This document shows, in pieces, positions 35,050 through 47,059 of a stretch of 64,000 nt of DNA. Below the pieces are notes generated by a model. The model saw only the letters and a list, made by a program, of their open reading frames with translations, made no database searches and was not told the origin of the DNA. Source of the DNA: Brachionus plicatilis (lineage: Eukaryota > Rotifera > Eurotatoria > Ploima > Brachionidae); the NCBI GenBank assembly GCA_010279815.1, contig QEOQ01000204.1:1603006-1667005 (forward strand). Direction: 5' to 3'. Every line of letters starts with the position of its first letter. Position 1 is the stretch's first letter. Position numbers and translations under genes: made by a program.

Positions 35050-35421
35050 ATAAAAATCAAAAAATTTAAATAAAAAATAATAATTTTTTTTCTGGCATTA
35101 TGAGATCGCCGGACTTGTATAAATGTCACAAGTCAAGTGCAAGTCAAGAATTTGACTTGTTTCAAAAATTAGATTAATTTCAAGTCATAAATTTTTTTAT
35201 ATAGTGAAGATGCTTTTGCTTACTTAATTTCTAAAATTTCTTTTAAGCACAAATATTTTTAAAAGAATATTACGATAATGTGCATTGTTTAAAAAATCAT
35301 GTTTCAATTTTTACATTGAAAAAAATATTTATACTTAAAATTTAATTTAATTTAAATTAAATTAATGGCTTGTAATTTTTTAAAAAAATTTTAAATATTA
35401 TTTTTAATCTTATTAAATAGA

Positions 35422-36040
35422 GTGCAATTTTGCAGAATTCTAAGGGTTTTTAGAATTTTTTTAGACCACGAGCTATTTCAGCTCGATAGAGTGGCACGAA
35501 TAGGGCATTGTGAAATTTCATGCAAAAGTTTCAATACAAAAATAAAAAATTCTACAACTTTTGTTTCACGTACTGCAGAAGTCTGCAAAATCTGTGCAAA
35601 TTAAATGAGTTTGATTTTTAATAGTTTTAAATTTAAATAGAATGCAATTTTGCAGAATTTGCACATATTTTGTAGTGTTGGGAACCGTACAAACGGCCAT
35701 TGATGCGGCCAAAAATTTTTTTGGCCGCGAACAAGACCGCCTTGACGGACGGTTATTAAGCCGGACGGCCACTTTGGCGGTCCAAATTTTTGGCCGCCGG
35801 TCTGCCCGCCAAAGTGGCCGCCTTATTTTGGCCGCGTTCGGACCGGCCAGGCTTGGCCGCCGCCCAACACTAATATTTTGCAAACTACTCCATGGTGAAA
35901 CAAAAGTTGCTTATCTTTGTTTTTGTAGAGCAAGTTTTTCACATTTAGAACAAAAGTCAAACAATTTTTTTATTCTTTTATTCAAAGTTTTGTATGAAAT
36001 TTCACAATGCCTTTTTTTCTTTAAAAGCCTCTAAAAACTG
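35422..36040. mobile_element. Inverted-repeat element interrupted by a hAT-type MITE
   Basis: The segment 35450-35605 (GAGCTATTTCAGCTCGATAG ... GCAGAAGTCTGCAAAATCTG) is mirrored by 35885-36030 (ATGGTGAAACAAAAGTTGC ... GTATGAAATTTCACAATGCC). The two arms are separated by a repeated unit and a 200-bp GC-rich insertion. A direct relative lies at 29364-29580. Confidence 0.55.
35673..35872. mobile_element. 200-bp GC-rich hAT-type MITE with perfect target duplication
   Basis: The ends TAGTGTTGGG and CCCAACACTA are exact complements, flanked on both sides by ATATTTTG (35665-35672 and 35873-35880), a perfect 8-bp duplication as made by hAT transposases. The interior is made of GGCCGC, GGCGG and CGGAC words with internal self-complementarity (GGCCACTTTGGCGG against CCGCCAAAGTGGCC). 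At roughly 60% GC it stands out sharply in this AT-rich window. Open frames across it are by-products of its composition, not genes. Confidence 0.88.
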
Positions 36041-36049
36041 CATGACAAA

Positions 36050-37085
36050 CTTAGTTTTAAAAACTCAAAAATCTAAACGAATGAAGAAAAAAGTTTTAAT
36101 TCAAATTTTTTTAAACTTCACAAAAAAATAAAAAAAATTCATGAAACAAAAATAAAGTTGCTCTAGGTGAAGATGGATCTGCCATATCTAAATTTAGCCT
36201 CTGTAAAAAGCCTGTAAACGAATTACGTATTTTTTCTTAAAATTTTTACTAAAATTAAGAGCAATGGTTCAGGATAATGATAATAAAATTTATTATGAAG
36301 GAGCGCTAAATAAAGTTTCGGTGACTGCATTCATTCAGTATTTTCCTGAACGTTCATGAACGATCACGTTCATGATTTTTCATAAATTTTCATTTTATTT
36401 CAAAAATCTTCATGATTTTTAACTCAAAAATTTTTAGAAAATTTATTTAAAAATTTTAAATTTGATTCAAAACAGTTTTTAAAGTGTGTTTCTCAGATTT
36501 TGAAAAAAAAAATTCGAGAAAATTATTAATTATTCTATAAAATTTAAAAAAAAAAAATTTAAATCTCCTTTTTTAATTCGGTACTATTTTATATACAGCA
36601 GTTATTTGGAATGAAGATTTTACATTGATTTTCGTCAACTAACGATATTTTAAGAAAAATAGCGTCACTTTTAAAAAAAATCTAAAAACGTAAATTACAA
36701 TATTTTAAATATATTGACCGGGACTTAAAAAAAAAAAATTTAAAGTGATTGACTTTGAATAAATTAACTACTGATTTCTCTAAAGAGCCTCCATGAATGT
36801 TTAAAAATATTGACATTATTCCATTTTCTAATACTTGGTATTTTCTTCCTAAAAAAATTTTAAAATTAAGCTAATAAATTAAACTTCAGCAATTTAATTT
36901 TTTTTATTTGCACTCAAATTATAAAACATAATTGATAAAAAATATTAACTTATATAAACAACAGTAATTTACAAAATTTTAAATTTGTAAAAACGACTAC
37001 CATTTATTTCTTAGAAATTAAATCGTTTTAGGCCATTTCAGAGAGTTTTAAAATACAATCACAAAAATAAATAAAATTTTTTAAT
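36050..37085. other. AT-rich spacer downstream of the GPCR
   Basis: Contains a TATGAAGGAGCGC word at 36293-36306 that may be a LINE 3'-marker relic, and a CATGA/TTCATG-rich patch (36345-36425) with inverted words such as GAACGTTCATGAACG. No gene recognised. Confidence 0.35.
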
Positions 37086-37089
37086 TAAA

Positions 37090-38403
37090 TTAATAACTAA
37101 ATTGACATTTAATCAAAGAACATATTTTTTGAAAAAAAAGGCTAATTTTCCTATTATGCCTTTTTCGAAATAAAGGAACATTAAAAGTAAATATTAAAAA
37201 ATTGACAGAATAATTTAGAACTGAAAATATTTCGAAAATGTTGAGCAAAGCTTTGAGAAAAAATTTTCTGTTTTCATTATCATGTGGCTTTGTGTAAATA
37301 AGATGAAGTAAAAAATTTTGCACTCGGATTGATTCTTCTCTGAGGTGAAAATGCAAAATGGACCAAATGATTGCGTAGGGCAAATGCAAAAAAACGAACC
37401 ATTTAGACAAAATGACAATCAGATAAGCTGCTCTAACAGATCGTATTTTGTTTATTCTATTACCGAAATAAGCAAAATCGGTACGAGATTTCTTCGAACC
37501 AAATCGAATTTGGTTCAGAGACACGCTTCTTGAGCTGCGGCCTGACATACTCACTGAAAACGATTCTGTCTTCTTGAGAGCATTTTTTAGGCTAAAGCGT
37601 ATTTTTCTATACAAAACAATGCTGATTCCAATAATTATAAATATAGGGACCAAAATAGTAAATATTATGTATTTGAAGTCAAACAAAAATTGGTAGCGCA
37701 AAAAATTTCGGTTAATAGAGCAAAAAATTTGATTTGTTTTGTAATGGGATACCAAGTCGTTTAGGACTAAATTATTTAAATTAAGCAGAATAGATAAAGC
37801 AAATTTTAGCCAAATTAAAATTTTATTAAATCTTAAATTTGACCATCTTGACTTGATCATGGGAAAATAGAGTGAAACAGTGCGCTGGATAGAAAGAAAA
37901 ATCAGAGAGTAAACAGATGTGGTCCGAAAAACATTCCTCAAAAATGGAACTAATTTGCAAAATGCTCTTGACTGATTTACCAAATTGAGCGAAAAATTGC
38001 GCGACTTGATCAAATTGGTCCAAGAGAGAAAGGTAAAATCGATATAGTGGAATATTAAAACAAATAAGTCACTTATCGAGAGGAATATAAGATACATGCG
38101 GAGTATTTTGATAGATTGTTTGCTGAATGAATGACTGAAAAAAATGAGCAGAGACATGGTGTTGCCATATAGTCCAAATAATGTAATTATTGTTATAATA
38201 AAAGCATTTAGCCATTTTGATAGAATGTAAAATTTTTCGACCCATTTGTCCAGGTTGGTGTTGTCCAACATGTCATCAGTTAAAGTTATATTGTCCAATT
38301 TAGAGAGAATTAGGTCTGAATCTGTTGAAACATTCAGTTGAAGAAAACTGAGGTCGATTTTCAAACTAGATAAAGCTAAGAAACGTTCGAACAGTTCATT
38401 CAT
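37090..38403 (-). CDS. Class A (rhodopsin-like) GPCR, orphan, intronless
   Basis: The 437-aa frame starts at ATG 38403. It has an N-terminal domain with NVS and NIT glycosylation sites and seven hydrophobic helices. TM1 has LYGNTMSLLIF (the GN signature, N81), TM2 has LSISDLFVLIF, and TM3 starts after Cys149, which can pair with Cys228. The TM3 end reads IQRT instead of (D/E)RY. Intracellular loop 3 is long and Ser/Arg-rich (about 275-325). TM6 keeps FVFLHLPYAI. TM7 reads LNYSVNFLIF where NPxxY is usual. The overall pattern is that of peptide-type orphan receptors of protostomes. The altered DRY and NPxxY motifs suggest unusual coupling or relaxed constraint. There is no intron, unlike the receptor at 42786. 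Confidence 0.85.
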   Translation of the reverse strand: MNELFERFLALSSLKIDLSFLQLNVSTDSDLILSKLDNITLTDDMLDNTNLDKWVEKFYILSKWLNAFIITIITLFGLYGNTMSLLIFFSHSFSKQSIKILRMYLIFLSISDLFVLIFHYIDFTFLSWTNLIKSRNFSLNLVNQSRAFCKLVPFLRNVFRTTSVYSLIFLSIQRTVSLYFPMIKSRWSNLRFNKILIWLKFALSILLNLNNLVLNDLVSHYKTNQIFCSINRNFLRYQFLFDFKYIIFTILVPIFIIIGISIVLYRKIRFSLKNALKKTESFSVSMSGRSSRSVSLNQIRFGSKKSRTDFAYFGNRINKIRSVRAAYLIVILSKWFVFLHLPYAIIWSILHFHLREESIRVQNFLLHLIYTKPHDNENRKFFLKALLNIFEIFSVLNYSVNFLIFTFNVPLFRKRHNRKISLFFQKICSLIKCQFSY

Positions 38404-38409
38404 AACGAA

Positions 38410-41400
38410 TTGATAGTTAAATATTAATCTAAAGAAATTAATTAATAAATAAGAATATATTATTACCCAAATTGAAATTCTTCCGAATTAAATTTTTTTT
38501 ATTCATTAAGATTCCTTTAAAGTATAATATCCAAATCTTGTTTTAAGCTCCCAATTTGAGCTCAAAGTTAAAGACTTAAAATTTTCTTCTTTTTTAGTCC
38601 GGACTTGGACTTTTATTTTAGTGAATTTGATTTAAAATTATTTGATTTTTAAGTCAAAGTCCCTTTAATAAAAAAATTAGAGTTTACTCTCTGTTAAGTC
38701 CAAGTCCTGACTTACCAGAGAACTTAAGACTTGTGACTTTTAAACAACTCTGGATTTTCTAGCAAGTTTCTCTTATGATCCTTTATGCTATTTAAAAGAA
38801 GTTAATAATGAATGTACAATAATTTTAATAAGTTTATGGAATTATCGAAAGATCCAAGCCAAAGTATATTTTAGAAAAATAAGATAAAATAACTTAAAGA
38901 ATTAATAAGAGGCATAAATTGGTTAAGAAAGTAACGTAATTTTAATTTTAGATTCAATTATATTTATTTTTTAAACAATTTTATTTAAATTAATATTATT
39001 TATATGATATGATTGAAATCAGATATTTAGAATAAAAAAATCTTCTAATAATTTCACTGAATTTTGATTCTTTAACACTATCAAAAGTTTAAATCGTATA
39101 AATAAAAAAAAACGATAAATTTTTATTTAGAATTTCTTAATTATTTTGTATAAAAATTTATTAAAAAAAAGTAAATTTAGAGTATTTTTGTTATAAGGGT
39201 ACTAAAAGTTGAGTTTTTCCATTTTAAAAAATCTCGATGTTTATTATTTGAGAAAGAGATGCCTTTTTTTGCTTAATATTTCTTTATATGACATTAAAAA
39301 GCGGCAATAAAATATTTTTTTTTAAAGAAAATATGATGTTAAATTTGTCCATTCTGCTACAAAAAAAAATTATTTTTCCAATCAAGAATAAAAAACATTT
39401 TTTAACCATTTAATAGCTATATTCAAAAAAAAACGTTACTATACCTAGTTATAACAAAAAAAAATTGCTATTTGACAAAGATTGAGAAACAAAAGAGATG
39501 TTTTTCATTAGAAAAAAATATAATATGGAATAAATAAAGTATGGTGAAATTTGGAATTGACTCAATTACTTTTATCTTTTGAAAAATTGAATGTTTTACC
39601 GAGATAGAAAAGTTCTTTTATGCTTTAATTTATCCTTGTTAAAGTGTTATTAAATTGTTTGCAACTTTTTACTGGAATATATTATTATTTATGCCTAACT
39701 TTAAAACAAACTATTACAATGAAATATAATAAAAGCGAAAACATAAATAGCAAATGAACATGATAAGCTTCTCTTAAACTTAGAATTTTAAATAAAATTT
39801 TATATAAAATTTTTAAATAAATTCAAAAACAATTTTTCTCTATGATTTTTAACTTCAATTATTACCTGTTTTGTATTTTAATCTAAATAAGGTAAAATAA
39901 TTAAGGTATGTTTTAGATTTTCGAAGTTTCCTAAAAATTCTTAAATAATTTCTTATAAAACCTTTTCTATTACGATTCCTGATACAAGATCTCACAAAAA
40001 TTTTCTCAAGGTTTTATTTTCTAATCTCTGATAAATTCTTTTAAGATTTATTTTAAGAATCTTAAAATAAGATTTCATAAGAATTTATTTTAAGATAACA
40101 TAACAAAATCTTAGGTTTTCCTAAAAATTTTAGCAGTTTTAGAAATTTAAAGATCCTTAATGAAAATCATAGAATCCTAAAAGAATCCTAAATGCTGCGT
40201 TTTCCTAAAAATTCCTCAAGATTCATACAGTGAATTTTCTCATGAGTAGTAAATTAGATTTTTAGAAAATAATATTTTTATTTCCTAAAGAATTTGTGAC
40301 TAAATAGCAAAAGAATTATCATACTTAGTGTAGGTGTTTTTTGTCACACTCGGTTTTTATGTAATTTTTGCAGCTTGATTTTTTCTTTTTCGTAATCAAA
40401 TGGTAATTTAAAATTTTTAATTTACATTTTTTTACATCAGAAATGAAAGATTACTTAAGCTTTAGAAGCTGAATCTAAAATCAAAAGTCTTAATTAATCA
40501 ATGTCAATTCAACTTTAATGTTTATTGTTTTTTATTTTTATTTAATTTAGATGTTTTTAAGATTATATAATTAAAAAGTTTAATTTAATTAAACTTTAAT
40601 TAGGTCTTGAGACGAAAATTCACTATTTCCCATATAAATCAAAGAAGATTTTTTGTGACATTTTAAATTGGAAATTTAATTTGAAAAGTTTATTTTAGAT
40701 TATTGAACTGTTTAACAAAAATGTATAAGAAATAATTCAGCTTAAAGTTTCGATCAGGAATTAAGCCTAATTTATGTAAATATATCATTTTTAAAATGTC
40801 AAGAAGGATTTTTAGAATTTTTTAAATAGAATAAAAAAATGCTGTGGTATTTTATATAATTCGCCTTTTTTGATCTTAATTTATTTATTTCTCTCTAAAA
40901 TGATCAATTTGAAAAGGGTTTGAAAATGTTTTGAATATCAATATACCAGAAAATTCACATAAAATGATTTATCATTCAGTTAATAAATTATTAAAAATCT
41001 AAATAATTTGAAATGTCCAAAATTAAATATATAAACTGTTGAATTTACAAAAAAAATAATTTAAAATGAACTCTAAGAATTTTCTGATTCAATTTTGGTC
41101 GGCTTAATCAGACTTGAAAATGTGAATTTCTTAAAGATTGACGTTGTGTTGGAAATTTTACTTTTACTTAATTTAATATAATTTAATTAAATTCTAACTA
41201 TTACTTAATTTAATATAAAGTCTAACTATCATCTTAGATATACTATAATACTTCTATAAAATACGCCATTTTAAATTTTGTTCATTTGAAGAGTCCATCT
41301 CTCCAAAGTTTATCAAATGCTTTACTTGGATCAGAAAAAAAAAGCATAAAATTTTGAATCATTTTTGTCTATAAAAACTTATCATCTCATTAACAAGAAA

Positions 41401-42085
41401 ATGTGCATATCCACATAAATTTTTTTTAACCAAATTGATTTTTATGTGAATGATGAAGATACTGATATTGGGCGAAAATCTGATGATTAAGTTATGGGAA
41501 TAAGTACTGAGCATGATTTCTACTCTTACACTCACATTTAACACTCAACTTTTTTTAAGTGTGAAACTATTCAACTAACCCTTTAGCTACGTTTATGATA
41601 AGGTTGACTTACAATCATCTTTATTCTTTAATCTTATTATTCATTTTTATTCAATAATATTAATAATATTCAAAGATATAAAATTTTTTAAACATTTTAA
41701 AATTGTTTTCTAAAACACGAAAAATTAAATCTTACTAAAAATTCGATTGCATAATTTAATATAACTTGGAAATTATTATCAAACAAAGAAATTTTAAACC
41801 GTTTAATTAATTTTCTAAAATTATAATATAGTTTGAGGTACATCAAATTGTCAATAGCTTGCTTTTCTTTAATTAAAATTTATACAAAAATCTTTATATT
41901 ATGAATTTATTCTTAAAAAAATGCAAAATCTCTTAGATTTCGGTTTTGAAAAATTTAAGTAGAATAAAAAATACTTTGATTTCAATAATCAATAAAATAT
42001 AAAATTCTCAAATTGCGTGGAATTTCATTTCAGGCATCTGTATCTATTGTTTTCATTAAGCCTTAAATGACTAGGAAATGGTCGG
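38410..42085. other. AT-rich spacer with one AAGTC-family repeat
   Basis: At 38540-38760 an AAGTC/CAAGTCC-rich block ends GACTTTTAAACAACTCTG, matching the dispersed CAGAGTTG family. The rest, including a plus/minus patchwork of AAAATTTC-rich DNA, shows no gene. Confidence 0.45.
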
Positions 42086-42089
42086 ATAG

Positions 42090-42298
42090 AAAGCCGGAGG
42101 GTTTTTTTCGACTCGTTTTGCTACATTTTTTTGCATCAAAATAAAAAAATTTTGTTACAAAAATTAACTAATTTTGATATTTTTTTAATTTTACATTTGA
42201 TTGAAAATTGAAAAAAATTCTCAAAATTGATTAAATTTATTGAACATAAAACAAAGATAGGAAGTAACAAAAGGACTTGTAAAACCCCCTCCGGCTTT
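42090..42298. mobile_element. 209-bp inverted-repeat MITE
   Basis: The left AAAGCCGGAGGGTTTTT and right AAAACCCCCTCCGGCTTT are inverted ends. Similarity continues inward (CGTTTTGCTAC against GTAACAAAAGG). The interior is AT-rich with no coding sequence. No target duplication is evident. Confidence 0.6.
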
Positions 42299-42785
42299 TG
42301 ACTCTTAATAATTCACTTACCGCTATAAATTTTGAATTGATTTGTATACTCTTTAGTTTTAAGTGAATTTTCTCAATAAATAAATTGAGATAAAATATTT
42401 TAAAGGGCTTAAGATAATAGCTTAAAATCAATAAAGATTTAAATATTGAATTAGTCTGAATGTAATCATTTATCTATTAAAAAAAGATATTGGGACTTTG
42501 AACATTTAGATAAGCAAAATTAGATAAGATATATTTTTTCGATGTTGATTCTGAAACAAGGACTAATTCCTGGAAAAAAAATGTTATTAAACGTTTTAAC
42601 AAGACGAAAAAGAATTGAATGATATAAAAAATTCGAAATTTTTCTCTCTCTGATCACGTGTTCTTTATGTTCTTAAATAAAGCACAATTAAAAATAAAAA
42701 TTATTCATAAACTTTATGCTCATTCTAAGGACATTAGAAAATATTTGAAATAGTTTTAAACAAGAGAAGAGTTAATTTTTTCAAA

Positions 42786-45700
42786 ATGGGACCTTCTCAA
42801 ACGCCCCCAGACACAACTCAGTCATCTCTTGTTCATGAAATACACGATCATTTCGATTTTGAAAAAGTAGTTTTCTAATCAATTAAAATTAATTCCATAT
42901 CAACCATTTATTTAAGTATCTTTTCCAAGACATTGAATGCACTAGACCAAGAAATTCTGACATGGTCAGTCCAGCACCACAACGATCTTCGTTCAGTGGT
43001 CAACTTCAAAATGGATCACCACAATCACACATCGCATCTTTTTTTAATAACAATCTGGAAGAAAATGGCTATGTTTTTGACGGAGTAAAAATCGATGTAT
43101 TTTTATTCTAATTAAAATAAACTAAAAAAAAATCAATTAATTATTTTTAATAGATTGAAGACATCGATAACACAAGCATTTCTAATATCACAACTCAATC
43201 ATTAAAGAGATGCAAAAGCCAAGTATTAAAATACTACTACAGTCTCCTTTGTTTTGTAAGTATCCCTCAAGAGTCACATTTTTACTTAGGGTATTTTTTT
43301 CTAGATTGGATGGAGACCTTTTTACAAAGAATATTATTATAAAACACCTTTTTTGATTCGAATCATAAACTTCTTCTATCCCCTAATGATTGTTTCGTTC
43401 TTATTCTATTCTTATGTTTTTGACGTAAGAACTTGCCAAGCAAAATTGGATTTAACAGCGGACATATTAAAACCAGCAACCACGCCTGTGCCTCCGTACC
43501 ACCAGACCAACAATCTTAAATTCGACCAGCATTCGACTTTTTACATGCTCACTTTTTTAAATAATTATCTTAATAAGACTGATTTGGCCGCTAGGCCCAA
43601 ACCCCAAGACCAATGCGGACACATCATTACCACATATGTTCTACCAAGTTTACTTCATTTTATTGCCTATATTATTGGATTTATTTACTTCCGTATAAAT
43701 GAAAATGAACAATTGTATGCATTGATGGAGAAAGTGTTTCTAGCTGTTAATGTAACTCTTAAAACAGTATCTCAGGATCGAGTTATAAAAAGACTAAAGT
43801 AATTTTATTAAAATTAATCTTTGAAAGGTCCGATGAAATTTAGGACTTAAATTATTTTTTTTTTTGAATGATTTTGTATAAAAAATTTAGTTGTAATTTT
43901 GTTTTGAAAAAAAATTATAAAAAATCATAGAATAGATAGAACTTAATGTTACCATAAACAAAAAAACTTGTAATTGATCACGCAAATTTTTAAAATTGGT
44001 CACTCTTAAAACAAAAGTTTAAGATGGGTCCCGATTTAAAAATAAACATTATTTATTTGTTCAAAAATTTAGGTCTGGTTTGGTCTTGTATGTGACAAAA
44101 GGATCTTAATGTGGTCACACAAATCTATTATTACAACATTATTTAAAAATAAAATTTCCTTAATTGCTTTATCAATTTATCACAGTCTGAATAAGAGACT
44201 AGATATAATTTTTTTTAATAATATTAAATAATAATATTAAAAAGCTGAAACAAGTTTAACTTGTATTAGTATGAGTTCAATGAACCATACTTTATCAGCT
44301 ATCTTTATTTTTCGATCGTATCTAAACAGATTTTGATTAATTGACTTGGCTTTTATAGTTCTTTATTGAGACTAGATATAAGTTTTTTTCCAGGATTTTA
44401 AGACAATAAGCTGTTTTTCTTCTGCTAAAATTGAGACTTCGTACGCTTAATCAGATTTAAGGGCTCTAAATCGATTTAGGGAAAAATCATTTTAGAGAAA
44501 AAACATTGAGAAAAATCAGCGTTTCCAAAAAAATTTTTTATCCTCATTTTTTTTAAAGTTTTATTTGAATAGATAAAATATTGTGTTGTTAGCCGACTAT
44601 AAATTCGACTTTAAAAGAAAAAGAAAAGGCTCTTCGATAAAATCAAATAATTCACGTGATTAATTTATTATGTATTCATTGATCTAAAAATCTTGGTTTC
44701 ATTTTCTTTGATATTTGCACTTAAGTTTCCTATATTTATTTAAAATAACTGAAAAAGATTTAAATGTCTTCAAAGCCAAAAAAGAGCATGGTTTGGAAAT
44801 ATTTTTAAATCGATGTAGATACAGACAATGTTTGTCAAGTCATAGTTCATGAATGAACTATGACAATTTTAAATTTATTTTTAAACTTTTACATAATTAA
44901 AACACAATTGAATAAAAAGTTTTTGAATAAAAGAATAAAACTTTATGAGAAAAATATTCGACTTAGTCTACTTTAAGTCGATTTTCAGAAAATAGGAATC
45001 AATTAGTCGAAAAGTCGACTTTGGTTGAGTCAACTCACAACACTAATAAAATAAAATAAAATAAATCATACATACAAAATATTAAAAGTAAATGCTTTTC
45101 TCTTTAAAAAAAGTTCCAAACTTCACCGGCTCTAAAGAAATAAAATTAATCATTTAATTTAAATAAGAGCTTTTATCATGTTCGGACTTATTTGGATAGT
45201 GTCTGCGATGAGTATGAACATTTTGTCCAGACTGGCATATGGCACCACAAGTCAAATGTTTGAGCCAAGATGGGCAGCCTATCTTGTCGAAGCGGTGGCA
45301 CTTCTTATTTTAAACTCTGTTTATTTAGCAGTAGTGATAAACCACGTCACCCAATGTGAAATGATTATCTTTTATGTTAACGAAATAAGAACCCGCCTAG
45401 AGGAGAAATCAATAAATCTTAAAGATTCTATGCAAGTTGGTATTTTTTTGAAGACTCTATCAAAAAATAATATTTAGTTTTTAATAGCAAATTTTGGACA
45501 TTCGCATGGCTATCGGTAATTTGAATTCTACCGTGTCCAAGATGACCACATTGGTGACTTTGACTTTTTTGGAAAAATTTATGATTGGAGTTATGATTTT
45601 AATAATTAACCAAAATAATGACATATTGATCTGGGTGTACAGAATATCATTCTGTCTAGTCTGGTTTTCGATTTTAGCTTTTATCTTGATTGAAGTAAGA

Positions 45701-45995
45701 ATTTATTTTTAATTGTTCAAGTCTTAGAATAAAGTTTTAGGTGGCTAGATTGAATAGTAATTGCAACAAATTCAAACAAATTGCCTTGTCTTCCAGAGTC
45801 TATGGTTATCATGCAAGCAGTCGAGACGAGTTGGACTCGTTTTTGTTGTTCGTTGCCAATGCAAAGTTAAGAGCTAAACTATTCGGAATCGAGCTAAGAC
45901 CTGCACTAATACTTGGTTCAGTGATTATTTTAACATTTGCGATAATTATTTTATTTCAGACGTCAATTATTGATAAACAAAAATCTTATATTTAG
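42786..45995 (+). CDS. Gustatory-receptor-like 7TM protein (Gr/Or superfamily), seven exons
   Basis: Exons 42786-42866, 42917-43096, 43154-43255, 43305-43798, 45168-45435, 45488-45694 and 45741-45995 have GT-AG borders and matching phases and total 1587 nt (528 aa). A hydrophilic, probably cytosolic N-terminus of about 130 residues precedes TM1 (INFFYPLMIVSFLFYSYVF). TM2 follows CGHIITTYVLPSLLHF, and TM3-TM6 lie in exons 5-6. The last exon carries DELDSFLLFVANAKLRAKLF and TM7 with ILTFAIIILFQT. This matches the Gr-family layout of a conserved cytosolic segment before TM7 and a T(Y/F)-h5-Q motif at its end. Gr-like (GRL) and PHTF-type proteins exist in non-insect animals. The ligand is unknown, and channel function is only an inference from the family. 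Intron 4 (1.37 kb) holds a hAT-type MITE and a transposon relic; the others are about 45-60 bp. Confidence 0.82.
43970..44140. repeat. GGTCAC-type transposon relic in intron 4 of the receptor gene
   Basis: Words TTGATCACGC, TTGGTCACTC, GGTCTTGTATGTGAC and TGTGGTCACAC match the subterminal words and the end (GGGTCTTGC...GTGACC) of the 19197-20189 element. Both ends are degraded. Confidence 0.45.
44581..45045. mobile_element. 465-bp hAT-type MITE in intron 4 of the receptor gene
   Basis: Starts TTGTGTTGTTAGCCGACTAT and ends GTCAACTCACAACACTA, with AGTCGA/TCGACTT words inside both ends. The 8-bp flanks are identical, ATAAAATA (44573-44580 and 45046-45053). The low complexity of the duplicated octamer is a caveat. 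A 31-bp palindrome-like patch (CATAGTTCATGAATGAACTA, near 44842) lies in the middle. Confidence 0.65.
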
Positions 45996-47058
45996 AAATT
46001 AGAAATTAAAACAATTTAGTTTATTTAGTTCTAAAAGTTTTTAAGTGAAACAACTTTTTTAAATATTTTTAATCTTCTAACAAAAAGAAATCGTTTTTAA
46101 ATTCTTCCATTCTTTTATTCAGAAATGATTACTTAAAAAAGAAAAAAAACGTAATTAAAAAACATAACAAAATAAAGAGTACTTCCGAATATTTGAAAAC
46201 CAATTAAACTTAAATATCGAAACATTTTTTTTTTAGTTTAGGAAAAGACTCTTAAAATAATCTTTAATGAGATTTTAATATAAAATATAAAAAGACACTA
46301 AAAAACTTGTTATTCATTATCGTTTTAAAAAAAGTTTAGTTAATTTTTATTTAAGATCATATGAAGATTGGACTAATAATAAAGATAATAAAGATCAAAT
46401 CACTCTTATTCATTTATTGATCTTTACGTCATTTTCATCTTAATTAAACAAAAATAATGCAATCAGGAACCAGGATGCTTTTTTTCTGAGATCATCCAAA
46501 AAACAGTTGTTAATTAAGATAATAAATGTTTGTTTAAAAAATTAATTAAAATAATTTATAAAGCGCTAGTTTTTTGTTTGATAAAAAATTAAATAAAATG
46601 CTAAATTACTTAATAAGTGATATCTATGTGATACTAAATAAAATAAAATTTATGTTAACTAAGTGTAACATTGGAATTGTAGCACAAAACTACTTGACTA
46701 ATTGATAACAAACGAGTGGAATTTGATTCAAAGCTACTCAGAAAAAAATCGTTAAAAAAATTTTTAAATAAATGAAAAAATTCTCAAAAACTCTCAAAGA
46801 TTTTATTTTCTATTTTATTATTCAATTAGCTTTTAAAAACATCTCCTAATTTGGCGTATTATATAAAATAAAAAAAAATTAGCAAAGTAACGTGACAAAA
46901 ACAAAATGAAGAATTTCGCTTCAATTTTCATTAGGTAAATTTAAAAAACAAAAATAAAAAATGATTTATTTTATTTTATGAAATATCTAAATTGGAGTAA
47001 ATTATTCTATCCGTTAATATTTCAATTTTTTTTTCAATTCTCATTTTTTAAAATGAAG
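45996..47058. other. AT-rich intergenic DNA
   Basis: No gene, RNA or terminal repeat recognised. Confidence 0.45.
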
Positions 47059-47059
47059 T

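Noticed and set aside
35566..36034. Overlapping open frames on both strands, Arg/Gly/Pro-rich, that look like GC-rich proteins
   Set aside because: They lie across the 200-bp GC-rich MITE and its inverted-repeat host; the frames are open on both strands because of composition and palindromes.
37215..37533. Short ORFs on both strands inside the GPCR gene
   Set aside because: They are in other frames of an intact 437-codon receptor gene.
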